Position numbers and translations under genes: made by a program. Positions 17,483 to 26,339 of a stretch of DNA of 64,000 nucleotides are shown here, in pieces (within the stretch, counting starts at the first letter, position 1; every line of letters starts with the position of its first letter). This DNA comes from JAJUFS01 sp036381175. GTDB lineage: Bacteria > Pseudomonadota > Gammaproteobacteria > Natronospirales > JAJUFS01. Location: positions 77,314-141,313 of the forward strand of contig DASVDI010000018.1 of assembly GCA_036381175.1 (NCBI GenBank), written 5' to 3'. Under the pieces are notes generated by a model. It saw only the letters and a program-made list of their open reading frames with translations. It had not been told where the DNA came from and searched no databases.

Positions 17483-18850
17483 TTACTGTCGGCGCCAGGT
17501 TGTCCCGCCGGCGCCATCCTCAAGCACGATTCCTTCCGCCTGCAACTGATCGCGAATCCGATCGGCTTCCGCAAAATCCTTCGAGTTGCGTGCCGTGTTG
17601 CGCGCCTCGATCAGTTTCTCGATGTGCGCATCGTCATCCGACGCATCGCCACGCAACCAGGTTTCAGGATCCTGCTGCAGGATCCCGAGCACCCCACCCA
17701 GCCGGCGCAACTCACCACGCAACCCGGTCTTGTGGTTTTCGTCTTCGCTTGAATTGATGGCGGTTGCCAGTTCGTACAACACCGCCATCGCCTGCGGCGT
17801 ATTGAAATCATCATCCATGACTTCAAAAAACCGCTGCGTGAATTCGGTTTCGCGGCTTTCGCGAATTCCACCGCGCAATGCCAGGTAAAGACGTTCGACG
17901 CTTGCCTTCGCCTTGTCGAGATTCTCGTTCGAATAATTGAGCGGGCTGCGGTAATGGCTCGACAACAGGAATACGCGCAGCACTTCGGCGCGGTAATGTT
18001 TCAGCACATCGCGAATGGTGAAGAAATTGCCGAGCGACTTCGACATTTTTTCTTCATCGATATTCACGAAGCCGTTATGCATCCAGACCTTCACGAATTT
18101 CGTGTCGTGCGCGCCGCAGGTCTGCGCAATCTCGTTCTCATGATGCGGAAACTTGAGATCCATGCCGCCGCCATGAATATCGAAGGTATCGCCGAGGCAT
18201 TTCCTGGACATCGCGGAGCACTCGATGTGCCAGCCTGGACGGCCTTTTCCCCAAGGCGAATCCCAGCTCGGCTCACCCGGCTTCGCCGCCTTCCAGAGCA
18301 CGAAATCAAGCGGATCCTGCTTGGCTTCATCAACTTCCACGCGTGCGCCCGCACGCAGATCTTCCAGTCGTTTGCCGGAGAGCCGCCCGTAATCCGAAAA
18401 TTCCGAGACGTCGTAATACACGTCGCCGTTCGCAGCCGGATACGCCTTGTTGTTCGCGATCAATCTCTCGATCATCGCGATCATTTCCGGCATGTAGCCG
18501 GTCGCGCGCGGTTCACGATCCGGCCGCAGGATTCCGAGCGCGTCGAAATCCTCGTGCATCGCGTCGATGAAACGTTGCGTGAGCGAATCGATCGCTTCGT
18601 TGTTTTCTGCAGCCCGCCGGATGATCTTGTCATCGACATCCGTGATGTTGCGCACGTACTCCACGTCATAACCGCGCGCACGCAGGTAACGAACAACAAG
18701 ATCAAACACCACGTAACAACGCGCATGACCGACGTGACAGAAGTCATAAACGGTCACACCGCAGACGTACATGCGCACCTTGCCCGCCTCCAGCGGCCGG
18801 AACACTTCTTTACGGCGCGTCAACGAATTATGGATTTTCAGTTCGCTCAT
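17483..18850 (-). CDS. cysS: Cysteinyl-tRNA synthetase
   Basis: CysS charges tRNA-Cys. The 455-residue class I synthetase has the HIGH-equivalent HVGH in FCHVGHARCYVVFD, the KMSKS loop EEKMSKSLGNFF, and the zinc ligands C29 (MYVCGVTVYD), the cysteine in GWHIECSAMS, and the HHENE motif. It ends TTWRRQ, as in E. coli (TTWRRK). Its start overlaps the upstream gltX stop by four bases (ATGA), so translation is probably coupled. It is convergent with folD with zero bases between stop codons. Confidence 0.97.
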   Translation of the reverse strand: MSELKIHNSLTRRKEVFRPLEAGKVRMYVCGVTVYDFCHVGHARCYVVFDLVVRYLRARGYDVEYVRNITDVDDKIIRRAAENNEAIDSLTQRFIDAMHEDFDALGILRPDREPRATGYMPEMIAMIERLIANNKAYPAANGDVYYDVSEFSDYGRLSGKRLEDLRAGARVEVDEAKQDPLDFVLWKAAKPGEPSWDSPWGKGRPGWHIECSAMSRKCLGDTFDIHGGGMDLKFPHHENEIAQTCGAHDTKFVKVWMHNGFVNIDEEKMSKSLGNFFTIRDVLKHYRAEVLRVFLLSSHYRSPLNYSNENLDKAKASVERLYLALRGGIRESRETEFTQRFFEVMDDDFNTPQAMAVLYELATAINSSEDENHKTGLRGELRRLGGVLGILQQDPETWLRGDASDDDAHIEKLIEARNTARNSKDFAEADRIRDQLQAEGIVLEDGAGGTTWRRQ

Positions 18851-20277
18851 GACTTGTCCGCGATCTCTGCTGCGTGCGCCAGGCGTGCGCGAATTTTTTC
18901 CTTGCCGAGCAACTGCCAGAGGCGCGCCATTTCCGGTCCGTGAGTTTCACCGCTGAATGCCGCACGCAGCGGCATGAACAATGCCTTGCCCTTCTGACCA
19001 GTTTTTCCGCCAACGGCTTTTGAAAATTCGCTGAACGTCTCAGCATCGTCGAGCAAGGCAGCGGCGTCTCGAAAAAATGACCCGCCAGCTTCGGCAATCA
19101 CCGCAATGACGTCGGCATCGTTGCCAATGTCATTTCCCAGCAGGCGTTCCGCCATGCGTTCGGCATCCACGGGCAAGGCGACGTTGTCGCGCACAGCCAA
19201 GGTGAACGCACGGCGCGCATCGGCATCAAGCGCCGTGAAAAGCGGTCCCGCGTGCACCAGCAGCCACGCTTCGAAGTCATCGTCGGTGAGACGCAGCATC
19301 GCTTCTTTCTGCCAGTGCCGCAGCTGGCCGGGATCGTATTTCGCGGGTGCGCGGCCGAAACGGTTCACGTCGAAGTCCGCCGCGAGTTCTTCCAGGCTGC
19401 GGAATTTTTCTTCCGCATAGCCGTGACCGAGACGCGCGAGATAATTCGCAAGCGCAAGCGGCAGGTAGCCGTGATCGCGCAGATCGGCGAGTCCGAGACT
19501 ACCGAGGCGTTTCGACAGCGGCCCGCCATCGCTGTCGAGTACCAGTGGAAAATGTCCGTAACGCGGCGACGGCAGGTTCAACGCGCGCGACAGCAATATC
19601 TGCCGCGGCGTGTTCGCGAGATGATCTTCACCGCGCAAGGCGTGCGTCACGCCCATCAAGGCGTCGTCAACGGCATTCGAGAAAAAGAACGAAGGCGTGC
19701 CGTCGGTGCGGCGAATAACGAAATCTCCGATGTCGCCGGTAGCGAAACGCTGTTCACCGCGCACGATGTCATCGAAGCTGACCGTCTCATTGCTCGGTAC
19801 GCGAAACCGCAAGGTCGCCTTCTTGCCCGCGGCAAACCGGCTTTCCACCTCATCGCGGGAAAGATTTGCGCAGGTGCCGGCATAACGCGGCGGCTTGCCT
19901 GCGGCGAGCAACGTCTTGCGCGCCAGCTTCAATGACTCCTGCGAGCAGAAGCAGGGATACGCAAGATTCGCGTCTTCGAGCTGCCGGTAATATTCGTCGT
20001 AAATTACCTGGCGCTCGGACTGCCGGTACGGCGCGTGCGGACCGCCGGTGTCGGGCCCCTGTCGCCAGTCCAGCCCCAGCCAGCGCAATTCCTCGAATAT
20101 TCCCTGCTCGAAATCGGCGCGTGAACGTTCGCGGTCGGTATCTTCCAGCCGCAGGATCATCTCGCCGCCTGTGCGGCGCGCGAGCAGGCCGTTGAACAAC
20201 GCGGTGCGCGCGTTGCCGATGTGCAGGCGGCCCGTAGGAGACGGCGCGAAACGGGTGATAGTGGAGTTGGCGGTCAT
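18847..20277 (-). CDS. gltX: Glutamyl-tRNA synthetase
   Basis: Class I synthetase charging tRNA-Glu. ATG at 20277 gives a 476-residue protein starting MTANSTITRFAPSPTG, with HIGN at 19-22, GEDHLANTPRQI and the KMSKS-equivalent loop PLSKRLGS. A cysteine pair CFC plus a later C in RYAGTCAN resembles the zinc site of E. coli GltX. The loop has P where E. coli has K (KLSKR) and the anticodon-binding region is divergent, so this belongs to a less typical GltX clade; whether it is discriminating for tRNA-Glu cannot be told. Length is too great for a GluQ-type paralogue. cysS is coupled downstream. Confidence 0.93.
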   Translation of the reverse strand: MTANSTITRFAPSPTGRLHIGNARTALFNGLLARRTGGEMILRLEDTDRERSRADFEQGIFEELRWLGLDWRQGPDTGGPHAPYRQSERQVIYDEYYRQLEDANLAYPCFCSQESLKLARKTLLAAGKPPRYAGTCANLSRDEVESRFAAGKKATLRFRVPSNETVSFDDIVRGEQRFATGDIGDFVIRRTDGTPSFFFSNAVDDALMGVTHALRGEDHLANTPRQILLSRALNLPSPRYGHFPLVLDSDGGPLSKRLGSLGLADLRDHGYLPLALANYLARLGHGYAEEKFRSLEELAADFDVNRFGRAPAKYDPGQLRHWQKEAMLRLTDDDFEAWLLVHAGPLFTALDADARRAFTLAVRDNVALPVDAERMAERLLGNDIGNDADVIAVIAEAGGSFFRDAAALLDDAETFSEFSKAVGGKTGQKGKALFMPLRAAFSGETHGPEMARLWQLLGKEKIRARLAHAAEIADKS

Positions 20278-20393
20278 GGCGCGCAATCTTACCAGACCCG
20301 GCTTGCGCGATTGCGAAGAGGTTTGCGCCACCGCCGTCAGCCGATATCATGCGCGAACGAATCGGCACGATGCCTCTTTAATAAGGAGTGGTC

Positions 20394-21047
20394 ATGAAAA
20401 GAATTCTTGCTCTCGCGCTGCTGGCGTTCGCACCCGCCACCGCGCTTGCTGGCGACGCGCCTGCTGCGGACACGGCGGCCGCGACGGAACCGGTCTTCGT
20501 GAAACTCGCAACCAGTGATGGCGATATCTTTCTCGAACTCGATCGAGAAAAGGCGCCGGTGACCGTGGCGAACTTCGTGCAGTACGTGAAAGACGGGCAT
20601 TTTGACGGCACGATCTTCCATCGCGTCATTCCCGGTTTCGTCGCCCAGGGCGGCGGCTACACCGTGGATTTCACGGAGAAGCCGACGCGCGAGCCGATCC
20701 AGAATGAATCGAAGAACGGCCTTCACAACCTGCGCGGAACGATTGCGATGGCGCGCACGCCGGATCCGCATTCGGCAACGTCACAGTGGTACATCAACCT
20801 GGTCGACAATCCCAAGCTCAACGGCAGTGATTTCAAATGGGGTTATGCGGTGTTCGGAAAGGTCGTTCGCGGCATGGATGTAGTCGACGAGATCGCGCTG
20901 GTTCCGACCGGCCCCGCGGGACCGTTCGAAAGCGACGTGCCGTTCCGTCCCGTCGTCGTAAAACAGGCCCTGATCATCGATGCACTGCCGCCCGAAGACG
21001 CGCCTGCCAATAATCCTGCAAATGACAAGGGCAAGGCGGCGGAGTGA
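20394..21047 (+). CDS. Periplasmic cyclophilin-type peptidyl-prolyl isomerase
   Basis: A cyclophilin that isomerises prolyl bonds, here likely exported. The 217-residue product starts with a signal peptide (KRILALALLAFAPATALA, cleavage about residue 19). The cyclophilin core has catalytic R77 in TIFHRVIPGFVAQGGG, then the short bacterial form MARTPDPHSATSQWYINL and FGKVVRGMDVVDEI. The C-terminus adds a low-complexity PPEDAPANNPANDKGKAAE tail. AAGGAG five bases before ATG 20394 decides the start over an upstream GTG. It overlaps lpxH by four bases, matching the ppiB-lpxH order of E. coli, although E. coli PpiB is cytosolic. Confidence 0.92.
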   Translation: MKRILALALLAFAPATALAGDAPAADTAAATEPVFVKLATSDGDIFLELDREKAPVTVANFVQYVKDGHFDGTIFHRVIPGFVAQGGGYTVDFTEKPTREPIQNESKNGLHNLRGTIAMARTPDPHSATSQWYINLVDNPKLNGSDFKWGYAVFGKVVRGMDVVDEIALVPTGPAGPFESDVPFRPVVVKQALIIDALPPEDAPANNPANDKGKAAE

Positions 21048-21766
21048 GACGCGTCCTGTTCATTTCCGACCTGCACCTCGATGCCGCGAGGCCCGGGGCG
21101 ACGGAACTGTTCCTCACGTTTCTTCGCGAGACCGCGAGCGACGCGGATGCACTTTACATTCTTGGTGACCTGTTCGAAGCCTGGATCGGCGATGACGATA
21201 CTGACCCGCATCACGCGCGCGTGCAGGATGGCTTGCGCGCGCTGACAGATGGCGGCGTCGCGGGTTATTTCATGCACGGCAACCGCGATTTTCTCATCGG
21301 CAAACAATTTTCGGAACGAACCGGTTTCACGCTGCTCGGCGATCCCGCGGTCATTGACCTGTTCGGCCAGCGCACCCTGCTGATGCATGGCGACACGCTG
21401 TGTACTGACGACGTGAATTACCAGAAAGTACGAACGATGTTTCGTGATCCCGCCTGGCAGCAGGAATTCCTGGCGAAGTCGATCGACGCGCGACAGCACT
21501 TCGCGAATTCGGCGCGCGCCGAAAGCAAGGCAGCCCAAGCCGGTCTCGCCATGGACATCATGGACGTGAACCGTGATGCCGTGGACGCCGCATTTCTCGA
21601 ACACGATCTTGCGCGGCTGATTCACGGTCACACGCATCGTCCCGGCGTGCAGACGTATTTGCTCGAAGGCAAACCGCGGCAGCGCATTGTTCTCGGTGAC
21701 TGGTACGAGCAAGGCAGCGTGCTGACAGCGACGGCGCACGGATTGAGCCTGACGACGCTGACGTAG
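21044..21766 (+). CDS. lpxH: UDP-2,3-diacylglucosamine pyrophosphatase
   Basis: LpxH hydrolyses UDP-2,3-diacylglucosamine to lipid X, the fourth step of lipid A synthesis, at the inner membrane surface. The 240-residue calcineurin-like phosphoesterase has the metal ligands D9 and H11 (ISDLHL), D42 (GDLFEAWIGDDD), N80 (GNRDF), H115 (MHGD) and the GHTH motif near the end. The GTG start overlaps the cyclophilin stop as GTGA. The TAG stop at 21764-21766 lies inside the left arm of a REP-like palindrome, so the native terminus was probably altered by that element. Confidence 0.96.
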   Translation: MRRVLFISDLHLDAARPGATELFLTFLRETASDADALYILGDLFEAWIGDDDTDPHHARVQDGLRALTDGGVAGYFMHGNRDFLIGKQFSERTGFTLLGDPAVIDLFGQRTLLMHGDTLCTDDVNYQKVRTMFRDPAWQQEFLAKSIDARQHFANSARAESKAAQAGLAMDIMDVNRDAVDAAFLEHDLARLIHGHTHRPGVQTYLLEGKPRQRIVLGDWYEQGSVLTATAHGLSLTTLT

Positions 21767-21812
21767 GAGCGCCTTCAGGCGCGAAACTGTTCGCGCCTGA
21801 AGGCGCTCCTAC
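21763..21812. repeat. REP-like palindrome, copy 1 (23-bp arms)
   Basis: Perfect inverted repeat: the 23-base arm GTAGGAGCGCCTTCAGGCGC plus GAA (21763-21785), a four-base loop, and its complement (21790-21812). The same arms recur at 49914-49969. The TAG in the arm supplies the stop codon of lpxH on the plus strand and, by symmetry, of miaE on the minus strand (21811-21809). The hairpin may also act as a weak terminator or mRNA 3'-end stabiliser. Confidence 0.92.
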
Positions 21813-22414
21813 AATGGTGGTCCGCTGTGAAAACGCAGCTCGGTATCTGGCGTCGAATTCAATTCCGCTTCCACTTCCCGGAAAAATTCCACCCGCCCCG
21901 AAATGTCCCCGTCGGCGAATTCCTCCGCGAGTTCCAGGTAATGCCGGAAATGCCGTGACTCCGATTCACACAAGCCGAGATAGAACGCGGCGATCTCGCG
22001 ATCATCCAGCGCCGGCGCGAGCGCCTGGAAGCGTTCACAGGAACGCGCTTCGATGAACGCACCGATGACAAGAATATCCACCAGCTTCGCAGGCTCATGC
22101 GTTCGCGCCTGCTTGCGCAAGCCATCCGCGTAACGCGATGGGCTCAGATGCCGATAAGCAACACCACGCTTTTCCATGAGCTTCAACACCTGCTCGAAAT
22201 GCCGCAACTCCTCGCGCGCCAAGCGCGACATCCGATGCACGAGTCGCGAATGTTCCGGGTAACGAAACAACAACTGCAACGCGGATGACGCGGCCTTCTT
22301 TTCGCAATGCGCGTGGTCCACGAGTATCAGCGGCAGGTTCGCGCAAGCCGCACCCACCCACGCCTCCGGCGTCGGCGCCGCAAGAAACTGAGAAATGCTT
22401 TCGGAATTTTTCAT
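21809..22414 (-). CDS. miaE: tRNA-(ms2io6A)-hydroxylase
   Basis: MiaE hydroxylates the isopentenyl side chain of ms2i6A37 in tRNAs, using a carboxylate-bridged di-iron centre. The 201-residue all-helical protein has the ferritin-like ligand motifs LVDHAHCEKKAA, LAREELRHFEQV, GAFIEARSCERF and LCESESRHFRHY, supplying the Glu/His ligands in the expected order. ATG at 22414 overlaps the glycerate kinase stop as ATGA, which sets the start. The stop codon TAG comes from the REP-like palindrome at 21763-21812. Confidence 0.93.
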   Translation of the reverse strand: MKNSESISQFLAAPTPEAWVGAACANLPLILVDHAHCEKKAASSALQLLFRYPEHSRLVHRMSRLAREELRHFEQVLKLMEKRGVAYRHLSPSRYADGLRKQARTHEPAKLVDILVIGAFIEARSCERFQALAPALDDREIAAFYLGLCESESRHFRHYLELAEEFADGDISGRVEFFREVEAELNSTPDTELRFHSGPPL

Positions 22415-23634
22415 GGGCTGCTTATCTTCAAGGCAAGAACGATGTCCGCGACATTCGTCCCTGTCGGGCCGGTATGAATCACGTCGCCCGCTGCGGTGAG
22501 CGCGGCATTGGCGTTTGCGGTCGCGATACATTCGTACGGTTCAAGTCCTGCAGCACGAACGCGTTCGATCGTTTCGCCGTCAACGAGCGCACCGGCATCC
22601 CCGGTGTTGCCGTCGATTCCGTCCGTTCCAAATGCGAGCACGTGAATATTTTCGACTCCGGCGATTTCCTGCGCGGCGGCAAGCGCAAGCTGCTGGTTAC
22701 GTCTGCCGCGCCCCGGTTTTTTTGGAAGCCGTACGGAGGTTTCGCCGCCGAAAAGGTATAAACCTGGCCTGCCCTCGCGCAAATGTTTTCCGATACGGAT
22801 GCCGGCCTCCTCCGCATCGCCCGAGAGTGCTTCGCGCATCACGCATGAAACATTTTCCTTGCTCGCACGTTGCTCAATCGCATCCAGTGCGTCATCGTTG
22901 CGCGCAACGATGCGAAGTTCAGCGATCGCTTCCGGCGATTCTTGCAATGGCCGCGGCAGATTCGCATGCAATATTTGTAGCCAATCGGGCAGAACAACGT
23001 TCGGCCATTGCCGTGATTCCGGTGACAAGGGCCCGGAAGCAACACTCTCAACGCGATCGCCGGGAACATCGGAAATCACGAGTCCGGCAACGCCGCGCTT
23101 GCCGGCAAGTCGCAGCAAGCCGCCCTGCTTCAGCCGCGAGAATCGCGCGCGGATTGCATTGACGGCGTGAATGTCGAAACCGCTGGCCAGCAGCCAGCGA
23201 TTCATGCCTTGCAAGTTCGCAAGCGTCATTCCGGGGACGGGAAGTTCGGCGAGCGCGGAACCGCCGCCGGACAACAACACGAGCAGATGCAGCTCCGGTT
23301 CGAGTTCGCGCAGCCAGGATTCGATGGCGTCGCCCGCTTGCAAACTGTTCGCGTCCGGCAGCGGGTGATCGCCGGCCTGAAATTGCCAGCCGACGGGAAA
23401 GGTTTCATCAGGAATTTGCGGCGCGATGATCAGGGCGCGCTCGATTCGCTCGTTCAACGCGTCACGCGCACCCAGCGACATGCCGGTTGCTGCCTTGCCG
23501 AGCGCAAGCACTGCAACGCGCTCTGTTGGAAATTCACACAGCGCGGCGGCAACGCAGTGCGACGGATCGACGGCGGCGAGTGCCGCGTCCATCCAGCACA
23601 GCAGTTGCTTGCGGGGATTATTCACGTCGCGCAC
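22411..23634 (-). CDS. Glycerate 2-kinase (MOFRL family)
   Basis: A 407-residue DUF4147/MOFRL-type kinase that phosphorylates D-glycerate (TtuD/GckA-like), linking glyoxylate or hydroxypyruvate metabolism to glycolysis. Features are ALGKAATGMSLGA near the N-terminus, LVLLSGGGSALAELP, the DVPGDRVESVASGP motif, and the C-terminal MOFRL region GRGRRNQQLALAAA with AFGTDGIDGNTGDAGA. The start is a GTG at 23634 without a clear SD; a second in-frame GTG is three codons on. purF ends 11 bases upstream and miaE overlaps downstream, so it is in the middle of an operon. Confidence 0.9.
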   Translation of the reverse strand: MRDVNNPRKQLLCWMDAALAAVDPSHCVAAALCEFPTERVAVLALGKAATGMSLGARDALNERIERALIIAPQIPDETFPVGWQFQAGDHPLPDANSLQAGDAIESWLRELEPELHLLVLLSGGGSALAELPVPGMTLANLQGMNRWLLASGFDIHAVNAIRARFSRLKQGGLLRLAGKRGVAGLVISDVPGDRVESVASGPLSPESRQWPNVVLPDWLQILHANLPRPLQESPEAIAELRIVARNDDALDAIEQRASKENVSCVMREALSGDAEEAGIRIGKHLREGRPGLYLFGGETSVRLPKKPGRGRRNQQLALAAAQEIAGVENIHVLAFGTDGIDGNTGDAGALVDGETIERVRAAGLEPYECIATANANAALTAAGDVIHTGPTGTNVADIVLALKISSP

Positions 23635-23645
23635 GTGCGTGCGCG

Positions 23646-25142
23646 TCAGGAGGCCTTGAGCTTTTGCTGCCCGGCGCGTTCGGTCTTGGCATCGTCCGAG
23701 CGTTGTGCACGCAGGCGTTCAAGGTATTCCGGCGTCACGGAGCCCGTGACGTATTCACCGGAGAAGCATGAGGTATCAAAAAGGTGCGGTTCGCGATCGC
23801 GGAAGCGCACGGCATCTTCAAGATCGTGCAAATCCTGGTAGATCAGCCAGTCCGCGCCGATGAGTTCCTGCACTTCTTCTACCGTTCTTCCGGCGGCGAC
23901 CAGTTCTTCCGGTACCGGCATGTCGATGCCGTACACATTCGGATAACAGACAGGCGGCGCTGCGGAGGCGAAATAGACCTTCTTCGCGCCGGCCTCGCGC
24001 GCCATCTGGATGATTTGCTGTGAAGTCGTGCCGCGCACGATGGAATCATCAACCAGCAACACGACCTTGTTGCGGAATTCGAGATCGATCGCATTCAACT
24101 TGCGTTTCACCGAGCGCTTGCGCTGGCTTTGTCCCGGCATGATGAATGTACGGCCGATGTAACGGTTCTTGATGAAGCCTTCGCGGAATTTCACACCGAG
24201 CATGTTCGCCATCTGCAGCGCGCTGGTGCGGCTGGTGTCGGGAATCGGGATCACCACGTCGATGTCATGATCCGGCCGCTCACGCATGATCTTCTCGGCG
24301 AGTTTCTCTCCCATGCGAAGGCGCGCCTTGTACACGGAGATGCCGTCGATGATGGAATCCGGCCGCGCGAAATACACGTACTCGAAAATGCACGGCGAAT
24401 ACTGCGGTTTGTCGTGGCACTGCTGCGTGTGCAGTGTGCCGTCGAGTTCGACCAGCACCGCCTCACCCGGCGCGACATCACGCAGGAACTCGAAATCCAG
24501 CGCGGCCAGCGCGACGCTCTCGGATGCGAGCATGTACTCAGGCCCGCGCGGTGTTTCGCGCTTGCCGAGCACCAGCGGGCGAATTCCCCAGGGATCGCGG
24601 AAACCGACAATGCCGTAGCCGTTGAGAAACGACACGCAGGCATAGCCGCCGATGCAACGCTCATGCACTTCGCGCACGGACTTGAACACGACCTCGGGAT
24701 TCAGCTTGTGATCGCCATGCTGATGCAGGCCATGAGCAAAAACATTCAGGATGATTTCGGAATCCGAATCGGTGTTCAGGTGCCGGCGGTCGGTGTGAAA
24801 CAACATTTCCTTGAGTTCACCGGCGTTGACGAGATTGCCGTTGTGAACGATCGAAATACCGAATGGCGAATTCGTGTAGAACGGCTGCGCTTCATCCGCG
24901 CCGGATGAACCCGCCGTCGGGTAACGTACGTGGCCGATACCGACATTCCCGGTCAAAAGATCCATCTGTTCCTGCTTGAAGACGTCGGCTACGAGACCGT
25001 TGTTCTTGTGGGTATGCACACGGCCGTTGTCCCAGGTCAGGATGCCCGCGGCATCCTGGCCGCGATGCTGCAGGACCGTCAGCGCGTCGTAGATCGACTG
25101 GCTGACGGGCGATTGACTGACGATGCCGACAATTCCACACAT
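23646..25142 (-). CDS. purF: Amidophosphoribosyltransferase
   Basis: PurF commits PRPP to purine synthesis by transferring glutamine nitrogen. The 498-residue protein begins MCGIVGIVS, so C2 becomes the N-terminal nucleophile of the glutaminase after Met removal. RGQDAAGI and GNLVNAGEL complete that domain. The phosphoribosyltransferase half has the PRPP loop VVLLVDDSIVRGTTSQQI. Length matches the E. coli enzyme (505). cvpA precedes it by 17 bases, as in E. coli. Confidence 0.97.
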   Translation of the reverse strand: MCGIVGIVSQSPVSQSIYDALTVLQHRGQDAAGILTWDNGRVHTHKNNGLVADVFKQEQMDLLTGNVGIGHVRYPTAGSSGADEAQPFYTNSPFGISIVHNGNLVNAGELKEMLFHTDRRHLNTDSDSEIILNVFAHGLHQHGDHKLNPEVVFKSVREVHERCIGGYACVSFLNGYGIVGFRDPWGIRPLVLGKRETPRGPEYMLASESVALAALDFEFLRDVAPGEAVLVELDGTLHTQQCHDKPQYSPCIFEYVYFARPDSIIDGISVYKARLRMGEKLAEKIMRERPDHDIDVVIPIPDTSRTSALQMANMLGVKFREGFIKNRYIGRTFIMPGQSQRKRSVKRKLNAIDLEFRNKVVLLVDDSIVRGTTSQQIIQMAREAGAKKVYFASAAPPVCYPNVYGIDMPVPEELVAAGRTVEEVQELIGADWLIYQDLHDLEDAVRFRDREPHLFDTSCFSGEYVTGSVTPEYLERLRAQRSDDAKTERAGQQKLKAS

Positions 25143-25159
25143 GCGTTTCGATTACCGTT

Positions 25160-25633
25160 TCAGCGAATGGATTCGGGGAAGAATCCCATCAACCACATGG
25201 CGACGGGCTCGAAATATTCAATGAAAAGCGCGTGCTCCCACCAGGGATCGCGGTTCAGCTTGAGCAGCAGGCCGACAAGCACCAATGCTGCGACCAGCAC
25301 GCCGCCACGCAGCAGGCCGAATACCGTTCCAACCGCGCGATCCGTGCCGGTAAGGCCGGTGCGTTCCAGCGCAATGGCGGCAAAGTGGTTCACCAGCGCA
25401 CCGATGACGAGCACGATGAAAAACAGCAGTGCGAAACCGGCGAGCACCTGCAGCGACGGCGTATCAATCCAGCGCTCGAACCAAGCGGCAGCGTTATCGG
25501 AAAACGCCCAGGCCAGCCAGAAGGCGAATATCCACGTCGCGAGCGACAGCGCCTCGCGCACGAAGCCGCGCCACAGGCCGACCAAGGTGGACAGCAGGAT
25601 CACACCGATGAAAATCCAATCGACCCAGGCCAT
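25160..25633 (-). CDS. cvpA: CvpA family membrane protein
   Basis: CvpA is a small inner-membrane protein first linked to colicin V production and later to envelope stress resistance; its biochemical role is not settled. The 157-residue product has four predicted hydrophobic helices, with the family start MAWVDWIFIGVILLSTLVG and the RGFVREALSLATWI motif. The frame runs open upstream, but ATG at 25633 matches the family start. Placement between dedD and purF is the E. coli order. About 100 bases separate it from dedD, with no gene seen there. Confidence 0.93.
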   Translation of the reverse strand: MAWVDWIFIGVILLSTLVGLWRGFVREALSLATWIFAFWLAWAFSDNAAAWFERWIDTPSLQVLAGFALLFFIVLVIGALVNHFAAIALERTGLTGTDRAVGTVFGLLRGGVLVAALVLVGLLLKLNRDPWWEHALFIEYFEPVAMWLMGFFPESIR

Positions 25634-25736
25634 GAAACCGTTCCCCCGCGTTCGCCCTCGCTCGCCCTCGATCGAGGACGGCAAGGGCGCGCATTTTAAC
25701 AGATCGAGGATTGTCACGCCGAAGCGCGATAGTGAA

Positions 25737-26339
25737 CTAGAGGTTGCGCGCTGGACGCGCCGGCTGGCCCGTCTTTGCGCGGATTTCATCCGCTTCTGTC
25801 TGCGCTGCATCACGCGATGCAAAACCGCCGACGCGCACGCGATGATGCACGACGCTGCCATCGTCGAAACGGCTGACGTAGGCGGGGAAACCGAGGTCGC
25901 GCAGTTCGGCGGCAAGCGTCTCGGCATTACTGTCGTTGCTGAATGAACCAACCTGCACGGTCCACGGCTGGATGCCGCCGGATTCGGATTGCTCGGCCGG
26001 CTCCACCGGAACAGGCGCCTTCGCGACTGGCTCGCTTGCGGCTTCCACCGGTGCTGGCGAGGCGGATTCGACGCCGGTTTCGGTTTCAGCTTCAACGAGA
26101 TCGATGGAAACCGGTTCCTCGTTCGACACGACGGGATGGACTTCCGCTTCCGGATCAAGATCAATGCGGACGGTCTGGCGATCGTCGTCGCTACCAAGCT
26201 CGGGCAGCGCGACGCTTTGAGTCACTTTCGTCGTCGAGTCCGGACCGTCCAGCACCACGGGAATGAAAATGACCGCGGCGAGTACCAGCACCACCGCACC
26301 GACAAGTCTTTCTTTCAGCAGAATGTCCATTGTCATCAT
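25737..26339 (-). CDS. dedD: SPOR-domain protein DedD
   Basis: DedD is an inner-membrane cell-division protein whose periplasmic SPOR domain binds denuded glycan at the septum. The roughly 200-residue product has a short cytoplasmic start (LLKERLVG), one transmembrane helix (AVVLVLAAVIFIPVVL), a proline/glutamate/alanine-rich linker and a C-terminal SPOR domain (WTVQVGSFSNDSNAETL ... VRVGGFASRDAAQ). Three ATGs (26339, 26336, 26330) are possible. The first is chosen because it overlaps the folC stop as ATGA. The operon context folC-dedD-cvpA-purF supports the call. Confidence 0.92.
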   Translation of the reverse strand: MMTMDILLKERLVGAVVLVLAAVIFIPVVLDGPDSTTKVTQSVALPELGSDDDRQTVRIDLDPEAEVHPVVSNEEPVSIDLVEAETETGVESASPAPVEAASEPVAKAPVPVEPAEQSESGGIQPWTVQVGSFSNDSNAETLAAELRDLGFPAYVSRFDDGSVVHHRVRVGGFASRDAAQTEADEIRAKTGQPARPARNL

